From CALBPI01 sp045110335 (GTDB lineage Bacteria > Pseudomonadota > Gammaproteobacteria > Steroidobacterales > Woeseiaceae), in contig JBGCGB010000022.1 of NCBI GenBank assembly GCA_045110335.1, forward strand, positions 1 to 64,000: a stretch of 64,000 nucleotides of DNA, read 5' to 3'. Below the pieces are notes generated by a model. The model was not told the DNA's origin, did not search any database, and was given only the letters and a program-made list of their open reading frames with translations. Numbering within the stretch: the first letter of the stretch is position 1; every line of letters starts with the position of its first letter. Position numbers and translations under genes: made by a program. This document shows, in pieces, positions 25,800 to 34,850 of the stretch.

Positions 25800-26444
25800 T
25801 CAGCCGGCGACCGCTGCCAGCAATCTCTCTTGCACATCTTCCATACTGCCGACCGCATCAACAACAGCGAGCTTGTCTTGCTTGCGATAGTACTCGATCA
25901 GCGGCTCCGTTTGAGCCTGATATACCTCAAGCCGATGCGCAATCGTCTCGGGATTATCGTCTTTACGACGTTCAAGCTCGCCACCACGTTCGGCGACTGC
26001 GTCGATATCCTCTTTGGCAGAGAAATATATATTCAATACAGCGCCAGACTTTGAGCAGGTTCGTCGACCTGACAGCCGTTTCAATAAAACATCCTGATCA
26101 ACATCCATCAGCACGGCACGATCCAACGGCTTGCCGATTTCAACCAAGACGGTTTCAAGTGCCTCAGCTTGCGCTTCGTTGCGCGGGAAGCCATCAAGGA
26201 TGAAGCCATTGTCACAGTCTTTCTCAGCCAAACGTTCGCGAATCATGCCCAACACGATGTCATCGGAAACCAGCTCACCCGCGTCCATCGCCGCCTTGGC
26301 TTTCTTGCCGAGATCACTGCCCGAAGCAACCGCGGCACGCAGCAAATCTCCCGTTGAGATCTGCGGAATACCGTTGTCTGCCATCAATCTTTGAGCCTGT
26401 GTGCCCTTGCCAGAGCCTGGCGCACCCAAAAGTACAATCCGCAT
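25800..26444 (-). CDS. adk: Adenylate kinase
   Basis: Adenylate kinase interconverts ATP, AMP and ADP. From the ATG at 26444 the protein is 214 residues, the length of the E. coli enzyme; an in-frame 28-residue extension upstream is not credible. The P-loop is GAPGSGKGT at 7-15, the AMP site includes STGDLLR and GFPRNEAQA, and the LID begins GRRTC. Only one Cys is visible in the LID, so this is a non-zinc, long-LID type. It is divergent from the PPi-PFK gene with 189 bases between. Confidence 0.97.
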   Translation of the reverse strand: MRIVLLGAPGSGKGTQAQRLMADNGIPQISTGDLLRAAVASGSDLGKKAKAAMDAGELVSDDIVLGMIRERLAEKDCDNGFILDGFPRNEAQAEALETVLVEIGKPLDRAVLMDVDQDVLLKRLSGRRTCSKSGAVLNIYFSAKEDIDAVAERGGELERRKDDNPETIAHRLEVYQAQTEPLIEYYRKQDKLAVVDAVGSMEDVQERLLAAVAG

Positions 26445-26633
26445 AATGATGCCTAAAATCCCTAAAAATGAGGTGCCCAACGAATGGGCAAGGGACGAAA
26501 CCCTAACTGTGTCTCCCGTGAAGGTCAATTAGCCATAAGGCCATGGACGGGCGCAAAACAAAGAATTTCGATACTCTTATGGCGCCTTTTAGGCTGTATA
26601 GCCATATTTGAACTCAATCAGGGAGTCGTTTTC

Positions 26634-27896
26634 ATGAGCCGAAAAAATGCCTTTTACGCCCAATCCGGTGGCGTTACCGCCGTTATCAACGCCAGTGCGT
26701 GCGGTGTTATCGAAACCGCAAGGCAACATAAGGACAAGATCGCCAACGTTTATGCCGGCAAAAACGGCATTATCGGTGCGCTCACCGAAGACATGATCAA
26801 TACCAACCGCGAATCCGCGAAGACGATTGCCGGATTGCGCCACACACCAGCCGGCGCTTTCGGTTCAGCCCGATACAAGCTTAAGGGTTTGGAAGAAAAC
26901 CGCGCGGAATATGAGCGCCTGATCGAAGTTTTTAAAGCACACAACATTGGCTACTTCTTTTATAACGGCGGCAATGATTCCATGGATACCGCGCACAAGG
27001 TATCTCAGATGAGCAAAGCCATGGGCTTTGAGGTCCAGTGCATCGGCATCCCCAAAACGGTAGACAACGATCTACCCATCACCGATTGTTGCCCGGGATT
27101 CGGATCGGTGGCCAAGTACATCGCCGTCTCCACTCAAGAAGCCGCGCTGGATGTCGCGTCAATGGCGGAGACATCGACCAAGGTCTTCATTTTGGAAGTG
27201 ATGGGGCGACATGCTGGCTGGATCGCTGCCGCGGGTGGCTTGGCAGGCAACGGCAAAGAAGAAGCACCGCACATCATCCTCTTCCCAGAAGTACCCTTCG
27301 CGAAAACACGCTTCCTGAAGCGTGTCCGGGAATGCGTCAAGAACTATGGCTATTGCGTTATTGTGGTCTCGGAAGGGACGCGCTATCGGGACGGCAGTTT
27401 TCTCGCCGAATCGGGCACCCGGGATGCCTTTGGTCATGCCCAGCTGGGTGGCGTGGCACCAGTCGTCGCTGGCATGATCCGCGATGCACACGGTTATAAG
27501 TACCACTATGCCGTTGCTGATTATCTGCAACGCTCTGCCCGCCATCTAGCGTCTGCGACCGACGTCAAGCAAGCCTATGCCGTGGGACAACATGCCGTGA
27601 AGATGGCACTCGCCGGCAAAACGGCGGTGATGCCGGTCATCAAACGTCTAAAAGACACTCCATATCGCTGGAAAATAGAAGAAGCCCCGTTGTCCCGAAT
27701 CGCGAACAAGGAAAAGTTCGTACCGAAGAGCTACATCACAAAAGACGGCTTCGGCATCACCGCGAAAGCGAGGCGCTATCTGGAACCCCTAATTCACGGC
27801 GAGGACTTCCCGCCGTTCAAGAACGGACTTCCGGATTACGTAACGCTCAAGAATCATCGCGTCAAACCGAAATTGAAAACTAAATTTGTGGTGTGA
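26634..27896 (+). CDS. pfp: Diphosphate-dependent phosphofructokinase
   Basis: This enzyme phosphorylates fructose-6-phosphate, probably with pyrophosphate, and is reversible. The 420 residues include a Gly-rich nucleotide/PPi motif GGNDS at 112-116, PKTVDND at 140-146 with the PPi-type Lys, and MGRHAGW near residue 195. In ATP enzymes the motif is GGDGS; the Asp in the fourth position here supports PPi use, while Asn in place of the third-position Asp is a variant. The ATG at 26634 follows CAGGGAG at 26619-26625; upstream in-frame sequence is non-coding. No ATP-PFK or fba is in the window. Confidence 0.92.
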   Translation: MSRKNAFYAQSGGVTAVINASACGVIETARQHKDKIANVYAGKNGIIGALTEDMINTNRESAKTIAGLRHTPAGAFGSARYKLKGLEENRAEYERLIEVFKAHNIGYFFYNGGNDSMDTAHKVSQMSKAMGFEVQCIGIPKTVDNDLPITDCCPGFGSVAKYIAVSTQEAALDVASMAETSTKVFILEVMGRHAGWIAAAGGLAGNGKEEAPHIILFPEVPFAKTRFLKRVRECVKNYGYCVIVVSEGTRYRDGSFLAESGTRDAFGHAQLGGVAPVVAGMIRDAHGYKYHYAVADYLQRSARHLASATDVKQAYAVGQHAVKMALAGKTAVMPVIKRLKDTPYRWKIEEAPLSRIANKEKFVPKSYITKDGFGITAKARRYLEPLIHGEDFPPFKNGLPDYVTLKNHRVKPKLKTKFVV

Positions 27897-27973
27897 CTTC
27901 GCAGGTTGACTGGGAGGAAAGGGTTAATGATAAACCAGTATACCGATTCTCGATTAACAGCAGGTTCAAGAAA

Positions 27974-28471
27974 ATGATGCCAAAGACTGCTCGATCAATC
28001 GCCGTTGTCATCAGCTTATTTTTGGCGACGCAAGCACGCGCTGAACCGAACGAAAAACAGGCGATCTTGGAAGTCATGGCGCAAGCGTTTGCCGCTGTCG
28101 AATCCAGCAATCCGGATGATTGGCGTGCGATTCAACTGGCCGAGGGATCCGTACTGTCGTTTCGGCAAAGTCGTGAACCCGGCAACGATGATCTGGAAAT
28201 GCGGATGGCCAACAATGAAACATTTGTTAGCAAGATTGCACCCGACGGGCACCAATACTTTGAGCAATGGACCAGTGACCCTATCGTCTTGGTGCGCGGC
28301 CCGATCGCCGTCGTTTGGGGGGAATACGAATTCCGGGTCGACGAACAATTCGTGCATTGCGGCGTCAATTCCATCGACTTTGCCAAGGTGGATGGCGAAT
28401 GGAAAATTGCAAACTTCATGTGGACGGTAGAGACAGAGAACTGCCCTACCGCACCGAAGCCACCGAGTTAG
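27974..28471 (+). CDS. Exported NTF2-like (SnoaL/DUF4440-type) protein, function unknown
   Basis: The start is taken at ATG 27974 (27977 is equally possible), giving a signal peptide of about 22 residues ending QARAEP. The rest, about 140 residues, has the pattern of the NTF2-like fold: an N-terminal helix (AILEVMAQAFAAVESSNPDDW), a beta-rich middle and the terminal GEWKIANFMWTV strand. Two cysteines (in VHCGV and ENC) could form a disulfide in the periplasm. These folds bind small ligands or catalyse simple reactions, and no function can be assigned. It follows pfp by 77 bases and is convergent with the GGDEF-EAL gene. Confidence 0.7.
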   Translation: MMPKTARSIAVVISLFLATQARAEPNEKQAILEVMAQAFAAVESSNPDDWRAIQLAEGSVLSFRQSREPGNDDLEMRMANNETFVSKIAPDGHQYFEQWTSDPIVLVRGPIAVVWGEYEFRVDEQFVHCGVNSIDFAKVDGEWKIANFMWTVETENCPTAPKPPS

Positions 28472-28537
28472 TCATCGCTGCCCGAATTACGAGGCAGCCG
28501 CACGATGGGCTGAAATCCAGATATGACCCGTAACCTG

Positions 28538-30841
28538 CTAGCTCGCGAGTTTCTCGAGCAACGCCGGTTGACGGATAAAGTTGCCTTGCGCGAAATCAAC
28601 GCCGAGATCACGCAGTGCATCAAAGTCTTCTTGCGCTTCAACCTTTTCGGCAACCGTTTTGAAATCCATCGTGCTCGCTAATCGAATCATGGCGGAAACG
28701 ACTTCCTGATTCACAGAGTCCTCCGCCAAATTCCGAGTCAACCGGCCATCAATTTTGAGAAAATCGATGGGCAGCTCCCGTAAACGCGTGAACGCCCCGG
28801 GCGTACTTCCGTAATTGTCGAGTGCAAAACGACTACCCATGCCGTGCAACACTTCGATGAACCGCTGGGCACTCGAAAAATTCTCGTAAACCGATTGCTC
28901 GGTTACTTCGAAACACACAGCGTCTGGCGTTATGCCGGAGACATCCAGCGCATCAACCACATATTCGAGAAAACCCTCATCAGACAAGGTCTGGCCGGAG
29001 AGATTGATACCGCAGCTCCGACCAACGGGAATGTTAAGTTCGTTATTGGCAATCGCATCGAACGTCGTGCGTACGACCCAACGATCAATTTCAGGCATCA
29101 GCTGATATCGCTCCGCGGCCGCCATGAACTCTATTGGGTTGACCAACTCGCCGTGACGGCGGCGCAAGCGCAGCAGCACCTCACAGGCAGGGCCCTGCGG
29201 GCCACTGGCCGCCAGGGAAATAATCGGTTGCACGGCCAAACCAAAACGACCTTCTTTCAGTGCATTCTGCAATCGTTGCAGCCATCGAATCTCGCCGCGT
29301 TCGCGGGCAACAATCTCATCGCTTTCGGAATAGATATGAACCTGGCCACGACCACCCCGTTTAGCCATGTAACAAGCGGAATCAGCGGCAGCAAGAATAT
29401 CCTGAACATTGCCCGACGAATCGGTAACCTCTAACAAGCCGATGCTAACCCCAATCGTAAAAATACGGTCGCGCCAAACGAACCGATAGTCGGCAATGGC
29501 GCGGCAAGTCGCATCAGCAATCGCTCTCGCTTTGGGTAATGGGCAACCCGGCAACAACATGGCGAACTCATCACCGCCGATTCGCGCAACGCTATCACTG
29601 TCGCGAACTTGCTCACGAAACAAGGCTGCGACTTTACGCAACAGGTCATCACCCGCCTGGTGACCGCAAGAATCATTCACGAGCTTGAATCGATCGAGAT
29701 CAAGATAGGCCAGCATATGTCGCTGCCCGCTGCTGCGCAGCGATTGCAAGGATTGACTAACCCGATCCTCGAACTCACGCCGATTGATCAGTCCGGTCAG
29801 TGCGTCATGACTGGCCTGATAGCTGATTTTGCGGGCATGCCCACGAATCTCGCTCACATCGTGAAAAACCACGACAACGCCAGTGAGCTCCCCGTGCTGG
29901 TTGGTCATCGGCGACGCGGTCAGCTCGACGGACATCGATTCATTGCCGGATGCCCCCAGCAACAATGCACGACGACCCATATTGATTCGCTGCCTTAGCG
30001 AAAGACATTTTTCTACCGGATTACCGAGTGACTTGTGGTCCACCTCATCAACCAACGTGGCCAGACGACCAAAAGCCATCCCGATGGCATCGTAACGACG
30101 GACATCAAGTGTCGTCTCGGCTGCGCGATTCATCGACACCACCACGCCTTGCAAATCGGTCGTCACGACGCATTCGGCGATCGACTCGAGCGCCTGCTGA
30201 TTCATCAGTGACCCGTTGCCCGACGCACTCTCCTTCTGCGCCGAGATATCGCGCGCGATGGTCAGCACGGCTTGCTGGCCTTTGTAGTCCGTCAGCGCGC
30301 CGGTGGCTTCGACCCAATAGGCACCGCGCTCTGCACTGATCAATTGTAATTCCTGTCGGGATGGTACATTTTCACCGGCAAGGCGCCGTACCGTTGTCTC
30401 GCGCAATAACGCGCGATACGGCGGCTTAATGAGATCCGTCACCGGCTTATCAATAAGTTGCTGGGCATCGACGCCAAGCAGCGCCGCCGCACTGTCATTG
30501 GCAAAGAGAATCCGCTCGTTGTGAATAATCGCGACTTCCGGCAACGCGTCGGTGAACCGCCGAAAACGGACATCGCGCTCGGCAAGCTCGAGCTCTTTTT
30601 CACCCAATGCATCAAACAGCTGATTGATCGTCTGGTTAATCGGCGCGAGGTCATCCTCTGGCGCAGGCTGCAGCCGGCGGCCGACGGATGCATCCGATGC
30701 CACATCCTGCACTTCCTCGTGCAAGGCTTGCAGCTGTCCGCGCAGCCCGCTCTGGCGACGCCACAGCCATGCGCAAACGGCCAGTAAAGCGACCACCAGC
30801 AGCGCAAGGATAACGTAGACAATATTGACCTGGCTCAGCAT
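28538..30841 (-). CDS. Membrane PAS-PAS-GGDEF-EAL signalling protein
   Basis: This 767-residue protein has one N-terminal membrane helix (about 8-27), two PAS-like domains (about 90-205 and 215-335), GGDEF (about 340-500) and EAL (about 515-767). GGDEF is intact (GGDEF at 422-426) with an inhibitory RxxD site, RDSD at 413-416, so diguanylate cyclase activity is expected. The EAL domain retains Glu554, Asn613, Glu645, Lys696, Glu732 and Gln752, but EAL reads EVL and the DDFG motif reads DNYG (675-678), with Asn for the second Asp. Phosphodiesterase activity is therefore doubtful. The ligand sensed is unknown. It is divergent from pcm-tolC. Confidence 0.93.
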   Translation of the reverse strand: MLSQVNIVYVILALLVVALLAVCAWLWRRQSGLRGQLQALHEEVQDVASDASVGRRLQPAPEDDLAPINQTINQLFDALGEKELELAERDVRFRRFTDALPEVAIIHNERILFANDSAAALLGVDAQQLIDKPVTDLIKPPYRALLRETTVRRLAGENVPSRQELQLISAERGAYWVEATGALTDYKGQQAVLTIARDISAQKESASGNGSLMNQQALESIAECVVTTDLQGVVVSMNRAAETTLDVRRYDAIGMAFGRLATLVDEVDHKSLGNPVEKCLSLRQRINMGRRALLLGASGNESMSVELTASPMTNQHGELTGVVVVFHDVSEIRGHARKISYQASHDALTGLINRREFEDRVSQSLQSLRSSGQRHMLAYLDLDRFKLVNDSCGHQAGDDLLRKVAALFREQVRDSDSVARIGGDEFAMLLPGCPLPKARAIADATCRAIADYRFVWRDRIFTIGVSIGLLEVTDSSGNVQDILAAADSACYMAKRGGRGQVHIYSESDEIVARERGEIRWLQRLQNALKEGRFGLAVQPIISLAASGPQGPACEVLLRLRRRHGELVNPIEFMAAAERYQLMPEIDRWVVRTTFDAIANNELNIPVGRSCGINLSGQTLSDEGFLEYVVDALDVSGITPDAVCFEVTEQSVYENFSSAQRFIEVLHGMGSRFALDNYGSTPGAFTRLRELPIDFLKIDGRLTRNLAEDSVNQEVVSAMIRLASTMDFKTVAEKVEAQEDFDALRDLGVDFAQGNFIRQPALLEKLAS

Positions 30842-31021
30842 GAGCGTGGAAAACCCCTGGCAGCATCCGCCGCGATACGCCCGTCTTCATTGACGGACTG
30901 ATACACCGGCGCAACCCATCTCAACGATGCGGCGATTGGCCCGCGTAAGGACGAAGCAACCATTGCTCGTCTTATTCTTTTTTTAGTCGTCTAAGATTAG
31001 CTCATTGGTGGCATCAAGGCG

Positions 31022-31051
31022 TTGTGATTTCACCATAACGCACAGAATAAT
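31022..31051 (+). promoter_or_regulatory. Predicted sigma-70 promoter for the pcm-like/rhodanese/tolC unit
   Basis: TTGTGA (31022-31027), an 18-base spacer and AATAAT (31046-31051) match the -35 and -10 elements at 4/6 and 5/6 positions. Transcription would begin about 57 bases before the ATG at 31115. The match is by eye only. Confidence 0.4.
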
Positions 31052-31114
31052 GCCGCACCCTACCCGACCGGGAACGCCTGTGAAATAATACGTGAGTCAC
31101 CTTCGGAGTTACTC

Positions 31115-31765
31115 ATGGATACAGAATTCGCGCGTCAACAAATGATCGACCAGCAAGTCCGCAGCTGGGATGTCATCGACCCTCAGGTCCTGAATGTCAT
31201 GCGTTACATTCCGCGGGAGCGATTTATCCCCGAAAATTGGCGTGAATGCGCCTTCGTGGACCGCGATATTCCTATCGGAGATGGTCAGGTTTCGTTCTCT
31301 CCAAAGCTGGAAGGCCGATTCCTGCAAGCGCTGCAACTAAACGGCACTGAATCCTGCCTTGAGATTGGTACCGGTTGCGGTTATTTCACCGCCTGCCTGG
31401 CGACACTCGCCAAACAAGTCATCAGTCTGGAGCAGTCTGAAACATTGGCAGCAATGGCCAAGGCCAACCTGAAAGCCAGCAACATCAACAACGTTGAAAT
31501 CAATGCCGTTAGTGCGCCGGGTGGTTTACCTGACCAAAAATTCGATGTGATTGTCGCCGGCGGCGCTATTCGACATCATCAATTGGGGCTGGAACAAATG
31601 CTAAAAACAGGCGGTCGCGCCATCCTCGTCATTGATGACGGGAAAGTATTAAGCACTTGCCGCATCACGAAGGTTAGCGGTGATCACTGGCTGCGCGAGT
31701 CACTTTTCGAGACGCACCTGCCATATTTGAATGGGTATGGGCCCGTTCCGGCATTCCAATTCTGA
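31115..31765 (+). CDS. Protein-L-isoaspartate O-methyltransferase-like protein
   Basis: This 216-residue SAM-dependent methyltransferase resembles Pcm. Motif I is LEIGTGCGYFTACLA near residue 83, and the family opening ARQQMIDQQVRSWDV and the PRERFIP block near residue 35 are present. Members in this position, upstream of rhodanese and tolC, are divergent relatives of true Pcm; repair of isoaspartyl residues is plausible but not proven. The true pcm usually neighbours surE, which is absent here. The stop overlaps the rhodanese ATG (TGATG). Confidence 0.85.
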   Translation: MDTEFARQQMIDQQVRSWDVIDPQVLNVMRYIPRERFIPENWRECAFVDRDIPIGDGQVSFSPKLEGRFLQALQLNGTESCLEIGTGCGYFTACLATLAKQVISLEQSETLAAMAKANLKASNINNVEINAVSAPGGLPDQKFDVIVAGGAIRHHQLGLEQMLKTGGRAILVIDDGKVLSTCRITKVSGDHWLRESLFETHLPYLNGYGPVPAFQF

Positions 31766-32082
31766 TGTTTGAAGAAATCGAACCCGCAGCACTTGCCACA
31801 GCCCGCGATCGGGATGACTGGTGTATTGTGGATGTCAGAGAGGACTGGGAGCGCGAGTTGGTTGCCATAGCGCCGAGCCTTCATATACCGCTTGGCCAGA
31901 TTGTTGAACGCGTTGGTGAGATCCCCGCAACGGGCAAGCTGGCCATGCTCTGCCATGGTGGCATGCGCAGCGCCCAGGCGGCTGCATTTTTGAACCAGCA
32001 AGGCCGCCAAGGTGTCTACAACATCAGTGGCGGTATCGACCGCTGGGCTACGGATGTCGATCCCAGCCTACCCCGGTATTGA
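31765..32082 (+). CDS. Rhodanese-like domain protein
   Basis: This single-domain sulfurtransferase homologue has 105 residues. The active-site Cys lies in the loop LCHGGMRSAQA near residue 63, and WCIVDVREDWERE forms the N-terminal rhodanese block. It probably carries persulfide sulfur in the cytoplasm; the acceptor is unknown. It lies between the Pcm-like gene (one-base overlap) and tolC, an arrangement widespread in gammaproteobacteria whose functional meaning is unclear. No signal peptide is present. Confidence 0.9.
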   Translation: MFEEIEPAALATARDRDDWCIVDVREDWERELVAIAPSLHIPLGQIVERVGEIPATGKLAMLCHGGMRSAQAAAFLNQQGRQGVYNISGGIDRWATDVDPSLPRY

Positions 32083-32153
32083 CCCTGACAGCGCAAGACC
32101 GATATAGTGTGTTACCTAACTATAACACCGAAGCAATTAAACGGATTATTTGT

Positions 32154-33539
32154 ATGAAGCATTCCGCCAGAGCATTGATAGCCTGCTCCTTGTTCGCCGT
32201 CGCACTCCCCGCCACGGCAGAAGACCTTTTGGACGTCTATCAAAGAGCACTGCAATCAGATCCGCTGATCCGTGAAGCCGAGGCCGCCCGGCTGGCATCC
32301 AGCGAGGCGTTGCCTCAGGCGCGCGGTGCATTGCTGCCTCAAGTGAACGGTTCAGCCGCAGAATCTCGCGGAGACTCCAATGGTAATCAGGTGTTTATTG
32401 GGCTAGATCCTGTCACTGGCATACCAGGCCCGCAGTCTCGGGACTTCGAGACCCGGGATGAAGAGACTTTTCGATGGGATGTCACCCTACGTCAGTCCAT
32501 CTTTCGCTGGGATCAAATCGTCGGCTTACAACAAGCCAAGAAGCGCGTGGCTGAAGCGGACGCCACTTACGAAGCCGCTCAACAAAGCCTGCTCCTCAGA
32601 GTCGCCGAACGCTATTTTGGCGTACTTGGCGCCCAGGATACGCTCGACGCGAGCGAAGCCAGCCGCATTGCGATTGCAAAGCAGTTGGATCAGTCCCAAA
32701 AACGTTTTGAAGTCGGCTTGATCGCTATCACCGATGTGCAAGAGTCTCAAGCAGCTTTCGATCAGGCAATCGCCGACGAAATTGCGGCGAAGCGTGCGCT
32801 GGCTACGGCGAGTAACCAGCTCAGTGAAATCACTGATTCGTCCATCGGTGATCTGGCCCAGCCTGGTTCAGAATTGCCCCTGCTAGCGCCTGCTCCCGAA
32901 AACGAAGACGCCTGGGTCGAGGTTGCCATGGAGCAAAACCTCGACTTGATCGCCGGGCGCATTGCCGCGGAGATCGCCAGCAAGGATGTCGGCATTCAAC
33001 GATCGGGGCACCTGCCAACCGTCGAACTGGTCGCGCAGAGAAGCCATTTTGAATCAGAATCAGACCAGCTGGTTGATGTCGGCGTGTTCTCACCGATCAC
33101 GAATGACAGCGACGCAACGTCAGTTTCCATTCAATTCAGTGTGCCTATTTTCTCAGGACTCCAAACCTCTTCGCGCGTTCGCCAGGCCGTCTATAACCAT
33201 CGTGCCTCTCGCGAACGCGTGCAACGTATTGCACGCGAAACCGAGCGGCTGACTCGCGATGCCTACCTAGGCGTCCTGACAGAAATTTCGCGAACTAAAG
33301 CACTGCAGCAAGCCTTGAAATCTAGTGAAACCGCGTTAGAAGCAACGCAAGCCGGCTTTGACGTAGGCACGCGGACAACGGTTGATGTATTGGACGCGCA
33401 ACGCGCATTGTTCAATGCCCGTACCCAGTTCCTACGGGCACGCTACGACTATCTGTTGAATGTGTTACGCCTGAAGCAGGCAGCTGGCGGACTTCAGGTT
33501 CAGGATCTCGAGAAAATCAATCAATTGCTCGAAGAGTAA
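32154..33539 (+). CDS. tolC: TolC family outer membrane efflux channel
   Basis: TolC forms a trimeric outer-membrane duct for RND, MFS and type I secretion pumps. From the ATG at 32154 the protein is 461 residues with a signal peptide (1-21, ending LPATA). Two internally repeated helical halves are visible: an N-terminal DLLDVYQRALQSDP start and a second half beginning near residue 265 (AWVEVAMEQNLDL), which reflects the duplication in the family. The ribosome-binding site is ACGGA at 32141-32145. The end is convergent with waaA, with 12 bases between. Partner pumps are not encoded nearby. Confidence 0.94.
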   Translation: MKHSARALIACSLFAVALPATAEDLLDVYQRALQSDPLIREAEAARLASSEALPQARGALLPQVNGSAAESRGDSNGNQVFIGLDPVTGIPGPQSRDFETRDEETFRWDVTLRQSIFRWDQIVGLQQAKKRVAEADATYEAAQQSLLLRVAERYFGVLGAQDTLDASEASRIAIAKQLDQSQKRFEVGLIAITDVQESQAAFDQAIADEIAAKRALATASNQLSEITDSSIGDLAQPGSELPLLAPAPENEDAWVEVAMEQNLDLIAGRIAAEIASKDVGIQRSGHLPTVELVAQRSHFESESDQLVDVGVFSPITNDSDATSVSIQFSVPIFSGLQTSSRVRQAVYNHRASRERVQRIARETERLTRDAYLGVLTEISRTKALQQALKSSETALEATQAGFDVGTRTTVDVLDAQRALFNARTQFLRARYDYLLNVLRLKQAAGGLQVQDLEKINQLLEE

Positions 33540-33551
33540 TCGCAAGCCAGC

Positions 33552-34841
33552 TCACTGATCTCTGGAACGCTCATATTGCAGGAACGGTTCTAGCCGATTC
33601 AATAGGCGGTCGACCGCACCGCGATTGTCAGCGAGCAGTGACCAAGCCAAACCGCCCATGGTTTTGCGCAGCTTTTCACGACGGAACAAAGACTGCAACG
33701 AATCGAAGAGTTCATCCGTGTTCTCGACAATGTTTATCGCACCATGATCCCTGAACAACGTGGCTATCTCTTGGGCGTTATAGAGATGGGGACCCGCCAA
33801 GATGGGCAGTGACAACGCAGCCGGTTCCAGAATGTTGTGACCACCGATCGGCACCAATGAGCCCCCCACAAACGCAATGTCTGACGCGGCGTAAAAAAGA
33901 TTCACTTCACCCATCGTGTCGCCCAACATGACGGTGGTCTGCGAGTCAATCCGGTTGGCAACCGTTCGACGCTGAAATGAAACTCCGGCACTCACTAACT
34001 TGTCCGCGGTTTCGTCAAACCGCGCCGGATGGCGTGGCACCAGAATCAACAAGGCATCCGGAACTAATTCACAGAGTTTTTGGTGCGCAGCAATCACGAT
34101 ATCGTCTTCGCCATCATGTGTACTGGCAGCAATCCAGATCGGCCGCTCGCCTAGCAACGTCGTTCTGAGTGCTTTCCCATGTTCGACGAGGTCAGCACGA
34201 TGCTCGAAATCAAACTTGATATTGCCGCTAACAAAAGTGCGATCGATCGGTGCACCCAATTCCACAAAGCGCTGCCGGTCGGCCTCGCTCTGCGCGGCAA
34301 TGATAATGCCATTAGATAGCGCGTCTCTGAACAAACTCACGAGACGGCGATACCGTGGCATTGAGCGTGGCGAGATACGCGCGCTGGCGAGGACCAAAGG
34401 GACACTGCGCTCGCCCGCTTCGTTGTAAAGATTCGGCCACAGTTCCGTTTCAATAATGATAGCCAGCGACGGTGCAATCCGATCATAAAATCTGCGCACA
34501 GCCGCCCTGACGTCATAGGGTGCAAATGCATGGGTCACCGTGTCGCCAAACAGAAGACGAACGCGATCACCACCGGTCGGTGTGACTGTGGTGATGAGAA
34601 TGCGGGATCCGGGCAGTCTGTGCTGCAATGCGCGAATCAGCGGCGCTGCCGCCTGAACTTCACCGACAGAAACCGCATGTATCCAAACGGTTCTTTGACC
34701 GGCGTCGGCGACAGGATGACCGAAACCAAATCGCTGCCACCAGTTAGCGCGATAACTCGCATCACGAAAAGCGCGCCACAGCCAGTAAACGCCGACAAAC
34801 GGCAGGCCGAGCAAGACCAGAATGTTGTAAAAAAAACGCAT
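33552..34841 (-). CDS. waaA: 3-deoxy-D-manno-octulosonic acid transferase
   Basis: WaaA (KdtA) is an inner-membrane glycosyltransferase that adds Kdo from CMP-Kdo to lipid IVA. The 429 residues start with a hydrophobic N-terminal anchor (about 5-22) and show a GT-B fold with the family motifs VWIHAVSVGEVQAA near residue 48, ETELWPN near residue 111, and GGSLVPIGGHNILEPA near residue 315. It is nine bases after hldE, so core sugar kinase and Kdo transfer are co-transcribed. Confidence 0.97.
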   Translation of the reverse strand: MRFFYNILVLLGLPFVGVYWLWRAFRDASYRANWWQRFGFGHPVADAGQRTVWIHAVSVGEVQAAAPLIRALQHRLPGSRILITTVTPTGGDRVRLLFGDTVTHAFAPYDVRAAVRRFYDRIAPSLAIIIETELWPNLYNEAGERSVPLVLASARISPRSMPRYRRLVSLFRDALSNGIIIAAQSEADRQRFVELGAPIDRTFVSGNIKFDFEHRADLVEHGKALRTTLLGERPIWIAASTHDGEDDIVIAAHQKLCELVPDALLILVPRHPARFDETADKLVSAGVSFQRRTVANRIDSQTTVMLGDTMGEVNLFYAASDIAFVGGSLVPIGGHNILEPAALSLPILAGPHLYNAQEIATLFRDHGAINIVENTDELFDSLQSLFRREKLRKTMGGLAWSLLADNRGAVDRLLNRLEPFLQYERSRDQ

Positions 34842-34850
34842 CGCGTGAAG

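Noticed and set aside
26484..26633. 50-residue upstream extension of pfp
   Set aside because: It lies before a clear ribosome-binding site and has no family match; the ATG at 26634 gives the normal N-terminus.
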